Source: Geothrix terrae (GTDB taxonomy: Bacteria > Acidobacteriota > Holophagae > Holophagales > Holophagaceae). From it: 64,000 nt of DNA. The DNA is taken from contig NZ_JAKZLA010000003.1 of the NCBI RefSeq assembly GCF_022808775.1, positions 124,001 to 188,000 on the forward strand, read 5' to 3'. A program made the position numbers and the translations under genes. Shown piece by piece: positions 27,531-34,034 of the stretch. Under the pieces are notes generated by a model that worked only from the letters and a program-made list of their open reading frames with translations, was not told the origin of the DNA and made no database searches. Position 1 is the stretch's first letter. Each line of letters starts with the position of its first letter.

Positions 27531-27605
27531 GGCTCCGGAGGAGGGATTTGAACCCCCGACCTAGTGATTAACAGTCACCCGCTCTGACCCCTGAGCTACT
27601 CCGGA
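27530..27605 (-). tRNA. tRNA-Asn (anticodon GTT), CCA encoded
   Basis: The minus strand folds into a standard 76-nt cloverleaf. The acceptor stem is TCCGGAG paired with CTCCGGA, the anticodon stem is GGTGA/TCACT around the loop CTGTTAA, and the T-arm loop is TTCAAAT. The anticodon GTT reads Asn codons. The 3' CCA is encoded. Confidence 0.97.
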
Positions 27606-27619
27606 AAGCGTGAACGTCC

Positions 27620-27647
27620 ATTCTACCGGAGGTGGGCCTGGATTCAA
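27620..27647 (-). promoter_or_regulatory. Sigma-70-type promoter of tRNA-Asn
   Basis: On the minus strand TTGAAT (27642-27647) and TAGAAT (27620-27625) are 16 bases apart, and the tRNA begins 14 bases after the -10 element. Confidence 0.65.
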
Positions 27648-27709
27648 GCGGGGAGGGTTGGGACCTGTGATCCGGGTCGCGCGGCCGCACCCTGCCCTGG
27701 AAACAGATC

Positions 27710-28294
27710 CTAGTTCTTCTGGAGCTCCATCAGGATCTGCCTGGCGGCGGCCTTGAGGGTCTCGATGACGCCGGTGCCCTGGCTGGCCACGGCTTCGATC
27801 ATGGGCTCGCTCCGGAACCGGAGCAGGCGCTCCATCTCGGCCACGGGCACGGCGGAGGGCATGTCCCGCTTGTTCAGCTGGAGGACGTAGGGGATGTTGC
27901 GGACGTCGAAGCCGTTTTCCTTGAGGTTGGTCGCCAGGTTCGCGATGGACTCGATGTTGGCTTCCATACGCGCCTTCTGGCTGTCGGCCACGAAGATGAT
28001 GCCGTCGCAGCCGCGCAGGATGAGCTTGCGGCTGGCGTCATAGAACACCTGGCCAGGCACGGTGTAAAGATGGAACCGCACCTTGAAACCCTTGACCGTG
28101 CCCATGTCCAGGGGCAGGAAGTCGAAGAAGAGGGTGCGATCCGTCTCGGTGGCGAGACTGACCAGCTTGCCCTTCTTGTCGGGATTCGCCTGCTCGTAGA
28201 TCCACTGGATGTTCGTCGTCTTGCCGCAGAGCCCGGGGCCGTAGTAGACGATCTTGCAGTTGATCTCGCGGGACGCGTAGTTGATGAAGGTCAT
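27710..28294 (-). CDS. mglA: MglA-type small GTPase
   Basis: The 194-residue product is a Ras-like GTPase of the MglA group: P-loop GPGLCGKTTN near residue 20, the MglA-specific TVPGQVFYDASRKLILRG switch region, and the base-recognition motif NKRD. MglA sets the leading pole in gliding and twitching bacteria and is turned over by the MglB activator, encoded 16 bases upstream. The pair here probably controls cell polarity or pilus and motility placement, but no motility gene is nearby to confirm this. Confidence 0.95.
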   Translation of the reverse strand: MTFINYASREINCKIVYYGPGLCGKTTNIQWIYEQANPDKKGKLVSLATETDRTLFFDFLPLDMGTVKGFKVRFHLYTVPGQVFYDASRKLILRGCDGIIFVADSQKARMEANIESIANLATNLKENGFDVRNIPYVLQLNKRDMPSAVPVAEMERLLRFRSEPMIEAVASQGTGVIETLKAAARQILMELQKN

Positions 28295-28310
28295 GTCGCG
28301 GCCCCGGAGC

Positions 28311-28808
28311 TCAGTCGCCGAAGAGGCGGTCGATGTCTTCGTCGGTGATCTCCGAGAAGGGGCTCTCGAAGCGGTTGCCGCTGTCGGATTCCTTCTGCGC
28401 GCGCTGCTCCACCTGGTCGAAGATCTCCTGGAGCTCCTTGCTGGCCTTCTTCACCCGCAGGCGCACCAGCGCCAGGCTGGAATTCTGATCGAAGATGACC
28501 ACCAGGATCCCGCGCTTGCCCACGATCGAGATGTGCAGGTTGTCCCGCTCGCCCTCGTGGAAGAGGAGGCTGAATTCCTTTTCGCCGATGAGCTTCGCCA
28601 GGCCGTCCGTGGCCGCCACATTGCCGGCGGTGAGGGAGGCGAGGCTGGTGGCGTCGATGCTCTTCACGTCGCCCGCGGCGGCGATCTGCTGGCCGTTCTT
28701 GTCCACCAGGAACACCACCTTGGCGGAGGCATCCTTCTGGAGGCGGCCGATGATCTCGTGGAGGAGCTTGTACTCCTCCTCGAACATGATGAGATCAAGC
28801 TTTGCCAC
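28311..28808 (-). CDS. mglB: MglB-type Roadblock/LC7 GTPase-activating protein
   Basis: The 165-residue product has a Roadblock/LC7 domain (LLHEIIGRLQKDASAKVVFLVDKNGQ to about residue 115) and a charged C-terminal tail ending SEITDEDIDRLFGD, as in MglB. It should dimerise and stimulate GTP hydrolysis by MglA. The GTG at 28808 has GGAGG five bases before it and gives MAKLDLIMFEEEY, close to homologues; the longer ATG frame at 28847 has no such site. First gene of the mglBA pair. Confidence 0.92.
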   Translation of the reverse strand: MAKLDLIMFEEEYKLLHEIIGRLQKDASAKVVFLVDKNGQQIAAAGDVKSIDATSLASLTAGNVAATDGLAKLIGEKEFSLLFHEGERDNLHISIVGKRGILVVIFDQNSSLALVRLRVKKASKELQEIFDQVEQRAQKESDSGNRFESPFSEITDEDIDRLFGD

Positions 28809-28850
28809 AAGAACCTCCGCCGGGACTGCTATCTGTGAGGATAGCACTTT

Positions 28851-29687
28851 TCAGTAAGCCTCTGAGCCGGCCCCCCCCTGAATCACCGCCACGGAGGCGG
28901 AAAGCCCCAGGCGGGTGGCGCCGGCCAGGACCATGGCCAACGCCTTCTCGTAGGTGCGGATGCCACCGGAGGCTTTCACGCCCATGCCCGTGCCCACGGT
29001 CCGGCGCATGAGCGCGACATCGGCCTCGGTGGCGCCGCCCGTCGAGAAGCCCGTGGAGGTCTTGACGAAATCGAGGCCCGCCTCCAGCGCGAGCGCCGAG
29101 GCCCGCTCCTTCTCGCCATCCGCGAGCAGGCAGGTCTCCAGGATGACCTTGAGCACCGTGGGCGCGGGAACGGCAGCTCTCAGCCCTTCCAGGTCCCGGC
29201 GGACCGTGTCCCAGTCGCCGCCCTTCGCGGCGCCGATGGCCAGCACCATGTCCACCTCCTGCGCCCCCTCCTTCACGGCCACTTCTGCCTCGTGGGCCTT
29301 GGCGAGCAGGGAGGAAGCTCCCAGGGGGAAGCCGACCACGGTGCAGGTCCGGACGGCGCTGCCCTTCAGAAGGGACGAGGCCAGCGGCACCCACAGCGGG
29401 TTGACGCAGACCGAGGCGAAGCCGTGCTCCAGGGCCTCGGCACAGAGGGCCTCCACCTGGGCACCCGTGGCCTCGGCCTTCAGCAGGGTGTGGTCGATGA
29501 GGGGGGCGAGGTCCCAGGGCCCGGCAGGGAGGGCCGTCTGCGCCGAGGTCCGATGGTGCAGCCCCGCATGGTCGTGGAGCAGGCAGGCGCCCTCCACGCA
29601 CCCCAGGAGCTGGGGCCTCCGGCCCTCGGGAAGCGGCTGAAGCCGGGCACGGATCTCTGCGGTGAGGTCGAGCAGCGGGTCGATCAT
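28851..29687 (-). CDS. deoC: Deoxyribose-phosphate aldolase with N-terminal extension
   Basis: Cleaves 2-deoxyribose-5-phosphate to acetaldehyde and glyceraldehyde-3-phosphate in nucleoside salvage. The aldolase barrel begins at PLIDHTLLKAEAT (about residue 61), with VVGFPLG, the Schiff-base Lys in DFVKTSTGFSTGGAT and the second Lys in VKASGGIR. DeoC proteins are usually about 220-260 residues; this one has 278, with roughly 60 residues containing GCVEGACLLHDHAGLHH ahead of the barrel. Starts at 29687 or 29699 are both possible; neither has a strong site. Confidence 0.93.
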   Translation of the reverse strand: MIDPLLDLTAEIRARLQPLPEGRRPQLLGCVEGACLLHDHAGLHHRTSAQTALPAGPWDLAPLIDHTLLKAEATGAQVEALCAEALEHGFASVCVNPLWVPLASSLLKGSAVRTCTVVGFPLGASSLLAKAHEAEVAVKEGAQEVDMVLAIGAAKGGDWDTVRRDLEGLRAAVPAPTVLKVILETCLLADGEKERASALALEAGLDFVKTSTGFSTGGATEADVALMRRTVGTGMGVKASGGIRTYEKALAMVLAGATRLGLSASVAVIQGGAGSEAY

Positions 29688-29732
29688 GGTTCCCATCATG
29701 GCCCCGGGGGCGCCCCGCCGGAAAGCCGTACG

Positions 29733-29762
29733 CGAAAAAGCGGGCCGAAGCCCGCCTTTTCG
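29733..29762. terminator. Bidirectional terminator upstream of deoC
   Basis: CGAAAA and TTTTCG flank a GCGGGC/GCCCGC stem with one mismatch and a 4-nt loop. It lies 18 bases past the end of the KKAE-repeat gene and terminates it on the minus strand. Confidence 0.8.
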
Positions 29763-29779
29763 TGAACTGGTGAAGCCTG

Positions 29780-30511
29780 TTACTTCTTGGCCTCTTCCTT
29801 CTTCTCGGCCTTCTTGGCAGCCTTCTTGGCCTTCTTCTCGGCCTTGGGGGCGGCTTCAGCCTTCTTCTCTTCGGCGGTCATGGCCTTCTTGGCCTCGGCC
29901 TTCTTCTCAGCCTTCTTCTCGGCCTTCTTCTCAGCCTTGGGCTCGGCCTTCTTCTCGGCCTTCTTCTCCTCGGAGGTCAGGGCCTTCTTCTCGGCGGCAG
30001 GAGCGGCGGGCTCGGCCTTCTTGGCAGCCTTCTTCGCCTTCTTGGCCTTCTTCTCGGCCTTGGGAGCGGCCTCGGCCTTCTTCTCTTCGGCGGTCATGGC
30101 CTTCTTGGCCTCGGCCTTCTTCTCAGCCTTCTTCTCGGCCTTCTTCTCTTCCTTCTTGGGCTCGGCCTTCTTCTCGGCCTTCTTCTCCTCGGAGGTCAGG
30201 GCCTTCTTCTCGGCGGCAGGGGCGGCGGGCTCGGCCTTCTTCTCGGCCTTCTTGTGGTGCTTCTTGGCCTTCTTCTCGGCCTTGGGGGCGGCTTCAGCCT
30301 TCTTCTCGGCCTTGGGAGCGGCCTCGGCCTTCTTCTCCTCGGCGACGGTCAGGGCCTTCTTGGCCTCTTCCTTCTTGGGCTCGGCCTTCTTCTCAGCCTT
30401 CTTCTCGGCCTTCTTGGTCTCGACCTTCTTCGCTTCAGGCTTCTTCGCCTCTTCCGCGAACACGGGGCTGATCAGAGCGGCGGCGACGAGCAGCGCAGCA
30501 AGCTTCTTCAT
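29780..30511 (-). CDS. Secreted Lys/Ala/Glu repeat protein
   Basis: The 243-residue product has a clear signal peptide (MKKLAALLVAAALISPVFA) and then only low-complexity sequence made of KKAE, KKAEP and EEKKA units. Two tandem units of about 70 residues repeat nearly exactly, each running from AEPAAPAAEKKALTSEEKK to AEKKAKKA. The sequence predicts long charged helix or disorder and a very high pI. No family can be assigned; composition recalls histone H1-like and spacer proteins. GGGAG precedes the ATG at 30511. Upstream lies an AT-rich patch (about 30578-30612) likely to hold the promoter. Confidence 0.85.
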   Translation of the reverse strand: MKKLAALLVAAALISPVFAEEAKKPEAKKVETKKAEKKAEKKAEPKKEEAKKALTVAEEKKAEAAPKAEKKAEAAPKAEKKAKKHHKKAEKKAEPAAPAAEKKALTSEEKKAEKKAEPKKEEKKAEKKAEKKAEAKKAMTAEEKKAEAAPKAEKKAKKAKKAAKKAEPAAPAAEKKALTSEEKKAEKKAEPKAEKKAEKKAEKKAEAKKAMTAEEKKAEAAPKAEKKAKKAAKKAEKKEEAKK

Positions 30512-30658
30512 GGGGGTTCTCCCTGGGTTGATCCGGCACGGCCGGAAGTGCCTCCAGGGTTGCATCATCCGGGCCAAATGTTAACATGATTGTAATCAAT
30601 ATTTATATAACGTGCGATCCTGGAAAGCCCGTTGCATTCTGCCACTCGTGGCAGCCTG

Positions 30659-32029
30659 CTACTCGCCTTCGTGGAATCCGTAGCGCTTGAGCTTCCGGTA
30701 GAGGGTGGTCCTGTCCACCCCCAGGATGTCGGCGATGCGCTGCTTCTCTTTGTGGCGGCCCAGCAGGATCTGGATGTAGCGGCGCTCCAGCTCGTCCAGG
30801 GAAGGCCAATCCCCGATCAGGGAGGGGGCCTCCTCGGAAGGTTCGGGCTTGAGCAGGGCCCGCTTGAGCACGTCGGCCTGGATCTTGGCCGGCAGGTCGT
30901 CCACCGTGATCTCCCGGCCGCGGCTCAGCTGGGTGAGGTTCTCCACGGCATTGCCCAGTTCCCGCACATTGCCCGGCCAGGAATAGGCCTCCAGCACCCG
31001 CCGGGCCTCCGGATGCAGGCGGTAGGTCTGCTGGTCCTTCTGCCCGAACTCCGCCAGGAAGTGGTCCAGGAGCGCGCCCACGTCGTCCCCGCGCTCGCGG
31101 AGGGGCGGCACGGCCAGCTCCACCACGCTGAGGCGGTAGTAGAGGTCCTCGCGGAAGGTGCCCGCCTTCACCATCTGCTGGAGATCCCGGTTGGTGGCGG
31201 CGATGACCCGCGTGTCCACCTTGATGGTCTTGTTGCCCCCCACCCGGCGGATCTCCTGCTCCTGCAGCACCCGCAGCAGCCGCACCTGGAAGCTGGGGCT
31301 CGTCTCCCCGATCTCGTCCAGGAAGATGGTGCCGCCGGAGGCCTCCTCGAACAGGCCCGGCTTCTCGCCCACGGCGCCCGTGAAGGAGCCCTTCACGTGG
31401 CCGAAGAGCTCGGATTCCAGCAGGGTCTCCGTGAGGGCGCCGCAGTTCACGGCCACGAAGGCGCGGTCCCGCCGGTCGCTGGAGAGGTGGATGCTGCGGG
31501 CCACCAGCTCCTTGCCCGTGCCGCTCTCACCCGTGATGAGCACCGTGGCCCGGCTGTTCTGCAGGCTCGCGATGGTCTTGTAGACCACCATCATCTTCGG
31601 GCTGGAGCCGATCATGAGGCTGCGCTTGGCCTTGGGCGAGGTGTCCTGGGTTTCGCCCTGGCCCGCCGACTGCCGCCGCGCGAGGGCCCGGGTCACCAGG
31701 GCCTTCAGCTCCTCGTTGTTCCAGGGCTTGCTGAGGAAGTCGAAGGCGCCCTCCCGCACGGCCTCGATGGCGGTCTCCAGGGTGCCGAAGCCCGACAGCA
31801 GGATGGTGTCCACCCCCAGGGGCTTGGCCTCCCGCAGGAGGTCCAGGCCGTCCTTCTTGGCCTCGAGGTTGATGTCCGACAGCAGCAGGTCGAAGCCTCC
31901 CTTCCGCAGCAGCTCGATGGCCTTGTCGGGATGCGTCGCCTTGGCGACATCGAGGCCCATGGTCCCCAGCAGCTCCTCCAGGAACTCGCAGGTCTCCTTG
32001 CTGTCGTCCACCACGAGGACACGGGCCAT
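30659..32029 (-). CDS. NtrC-family sigma-54-dependent response regulator
   Basis: The 456-residue product has a receiver domain (VLVVDDSKETC, phosphoacceptor Asp in LLLSDINLEAKKDG near residue 50, Lys in FLSKPW), an AAA+ domain (Walker A ITGESGTGKE near 167, ESELFGHVKGSFTGA, Walker B GGTIFLDEIGE) and a Fis-type helix-turn-helix (RIADILGVDRTTLYRKLKRYG) at the end. It activates sigma-54 promoters after phosphorylation. The loop reads GSFTGA instead of GAFTGA. No histidine kinase gene is adjacent, so its signal and targets are unknown. Confidence 0.95.
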   Translation of the reverse strand: MARVLVVDDSKETCEFLEELLGTMGLDVAKATHPDKAIELLRKGGFDLLLSDINLEAKKDGLDLLREAKPLGVDTILLSGFGTLETAIEAVREGAFDFLSKPWNNEELKALVTRALARRQSAGQGETQDTSPKAKRSLMIGSSPKMMVVYKTIASLQNSRATVLITGESGTGKELVARSIHLSSDRRDRAFVAVNCGALTETLLESELFGHVKGSFTGAVGEKPGLFEEASGGTIFLDEIGETSPSFQVRLLRVLQEQEIRRVGGNKTIKVDTRVIAATNRDLQQMVKAGTFREDLYYRLSVVELAVPPLRERGDDVGALLDHFLAEFGQKDQQTYRLHPEARRVLEAYSWPGNVRELGNAVENLTQLSRGREITVDDLPAKIQADVLKRALLKPEPSEEAPSLIGDWPSLDELERRYIQILLGRHKEKQRIADILGVDRTTLYRKLKRYGFHEGE

Positions 32030-32116
32030 GGCCACCCCCACCCTTGAAGGTATCCCACCTGGCCCCCGGCGAGTCCCCAGGGTATGCTCACGATACCCTT
32101 CCAACGGAGAATTCCC

Positions 32117-32851
32117 ATGCGACCCCTTCTGGCTCTTGCCTTCGGAATGGCCGTTTCCATGGCCAGCCTCACCGCGGGCGACCTCACCATCACCTCCCAG
32201 GTCACGGGCAAGGGTGCCCTGGCCAAGGATGGCTCCCAAGTCCAGTACATCAGCGCCACGAAGATGCGGATCAACCATGCCGGATCGAAGGTCGACAGCC
32301 TGGTGGATTACGGCCACGAGGTGCTCTACAGCATCGATCACGGAAAGAAAGTCATCACCAAGATGACGTTCAAGGACATGCAGGAAGCCATGCAGGCCCT
32401 GGAGGACCAGATGGCCGGCATGCCCGAGATGGTGACGAAGATGATGTTCGGCGACGTGTCCGACGTGAAGGTCGAGCAGCTAGGCCCGGACACCGTCCTG
32501 GGCCGGCCTTGCAAGAAAGTGCGCGTCATCCTCGGCAAGATGGTGGAGGAACTGAGCATCGATCCCTCCCTCCAATTCCCCGTCAAGGACTACGCCAAGT
32601 CCATGGCCATGCTGAACCGCGTTCCGGGGCCCATGGGCGCCCTCTTCAAGCGGGTCTACCAGGAGACGGCCAAGCTCAAGGGCGTGCCCTTGAAGACCCA
32701 CATCACCGGGCTCATGGGCACGGACGTGACCACCGTGGCCACGGAAGTCTCCACCGCCGCCATCCCTGAAAGCACCTGGGCCCTGCCCGCGGGCTACGCC
32801 ATGAAGGACGGCGGCAAGGAGATGAAGGACGCCGCGAAGGGGAAGCGGTAG
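32117..32851 (+). CDS. Secreted protein, DUF4412-like
   Basis: The 244-residue product has a signal peptide (MRPLLALAFGMAVSMASLTAG) and a beta-rich body with a Met-rich helix (QEAMQALEDQMAGMPEMVTKMM), followed by GRPCKKVRVILGKMVEELSID. The pattern resembles DUF4412/LolA-like periplasmic proteins that may bind lipids, but I am not sure of the family. GGAG precedes the ATG at 32117. It is divergent from the sigma-54 regulator, with 87 bases between the start codons. Confidence 0.65.
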   Translation: MRPLLALAFGMAVSMASLTAGDLTITSQVTGKGALAKDGSQVQYISATKMRINHAGSKVDSLVDYGHEVLYSIDHGKKVITKMTFKDMQEAMQALEDQMAGMPEMVTKMMFGDVSDVKVEQLGPDTVLGRPCKKVRVILGKMVEELSIDPSLQFPVKDYAKSMAMLNRVPGPMGALFKRVYQETAKLKGVPLKTHITGLMGTDVTTVATEVSTAAIPESTWALPAGYAMKDGGKEMKDAAKGKR

Positions 32852-32905
32852 ACTGGGCGGGGCCCCCAGCGATCAGCTAGCGGGCCCCTTCCTTGCGGAA
32901 TCCCC

Positions 32906-33145
32906 ATGAGCGCCCAACCCTCCTTCGACGATGGCCTCGACCGGCTGGAGGCCCTGGTGCAGCAGCTGGAGTCCGGCAGCCTCAGCCTGGAAGAGGCCCT
33001 GGCCCGCTTCGAGGAGGGCGTCCAGCTGAGCCAGGCGCTGCAGAAGCAGCTGGCGGAGGCCCAACGCAGGGTAGAAGTCCTCAAGGCGGGCCTGGGCGGT
33101 GAATACCGGGCCGAACCCCTGGACGAAGGCAGGGAAGGTCGATGA
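32906..33145 (+). CDS. xseB: Exodeoxyribonuclease VII small subunit
   Basis: The 79-residue product has the helical XseB signature: FDDGLDRLEALVQQLESGSLSLEEALARFEEG in two stretches, followed by the LQKQLAEAQRRVEVL helix. It works with the large subunit XseA, which is not in the window. Its TGA overlaps the ispA ATG as ATGA, giving the xseB-ispA-dxs order common in bacteria. Confidence 0.96.
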   Translation: MSAQPSFDDGLDRLEALVQQLESGSLSLEEALARFEEGVQLSQALQKQLAEAQRRVEVLKAGLGGEYRAEPLDEGREGR

Positions 33146-34029
33146 GCGAGCCCGCCTCGCAGGTGCAGGCCGACCTGGACCGTCTGCTCCCCCTGCTGGA
33201 CGTCCGTCTCACGGCCCCCTTCCAGGAGGGCGAAGCGGTCCGCCTGAGTGAAGCCATGCGCTACAGCCTGGAGGCCGGCGGCAAGCGCGTGCGGCCTGTC
33301 CTGTGCCTGCTGGCCGCCGAGGCCGTGGGGGGGACGGCGGCACAGGCACTCCCCGGCGCCCTGGCCCTGGAATACGTCCACACCTATTCGCTCATCCACG
33401 ACGACCTGCCAGCCATGGACGACGACGACCTGCGGCGGGGCCGGCCCACCAACCACAAGGTTTTCGGCGAAGGCCACGCCATCCTGGCCGGCGACGCCCT
33501 GCTCACCGAGGCCTTCGGCGTGCTGGCCTCCGCGGACCTGGATCCCGGCCGGCGGGCCGAGGCCCTGGCGCTGCTGGCCGAAGGCGCCGGCTGGCGCGGC
33601 ATGGCCGGAGGCCAGGCGCTGGACCTCGAAGGTGAAAAGCTGGACAGCTACGACCTGGACCACCTGCGCCTCATCCACCGCCTCAAGACCGGAGCCCTCC
33701 TGCGCGCCTCGCTGGAGATCGGCGCGGTGCTGGGCGGCGCGGCTCCGGCGGACCGCTCCGCCCTGCGGGCCTACGGCGAAGCCATCGGGCTCGCCTTCCA
33801 GATCCAGGACGACATCCTGGACGCCACCGCCACCGACGCGGACCTGGGCAAGCGCGCCGGAAAAGATGCGGGCAAGGGTAAGATCACCTACCCTTCCCTC
33901 CTGGGCCTGGACGGTGCCCGCAAAGCCCTGAGTGAAGCGACCGAGAACGCCTTATGTCATCTAGCAGCCCTTCCCAATCGCACGTCCTTGGCAGCCTGGG
34001 CCCGGTATCTGGCCCAGCGGGCGAATTAG
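33142..34029 (+). CDS. ispA: Polyprenyl diphosphate synthase (farnesyl/geranylgeranyl type)
   Basis: Adds isopentenyl diphosphate to allylic diphosphates. The 295-residue product has AGGKRVRP, the first Asp-rich motif in SLIHDDLPAMDDDDLRRG near residue 85, GQALDLEGE, HRLKTGAL and the second Asp-rich motif in FQIQDDILDATA. Chain length cannot be fixed from sequence; context with dxs favours FPP. Translationally coupled to xseB by a 4-base overlap. Confidence 0.95.
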   Translation: MSEPASQVQADLDRLLPLLDVRLTAPFQEGEAVRLSEAMRYSLEAGGKRVRPVLCLLAAEAVGGTAAQALPGALALEYVHTYSLIHDDLPAMDDDDLRRGRPTNHKVFGEGHAILAGDALLTEAFGVLASADLDPGRRAEALALLAEGAGWRGMAGGQALDLEGEKLDSYDLDHLRLIHRLKTGALLRASLEIGAVLGGAAPADRSALRAYGEAIGLAFQIQDDILDATATDADLGKRAGKDAGKGKITYPSLLGLDGARKALSEATENALCHLAALPNRTSLAAWARYLAQRAN

Positions 34030-34034
34030 GCGTC

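Noticed and set aside
29780-30511. Regularly repeated DNA resembling a repeat array
   Set aside because: The repeats vary in spacing, lack unique spacers and encode KKAE units in one frame after a signal peptide; it is a repeat protein, not CRISPR.
33954-34034. Earlier ATG start for dxs
   Set aside because: It would overlap ispA by 76 bases and add sequence absent from the family; the GTG at 34035 gives the usual N-terminus.
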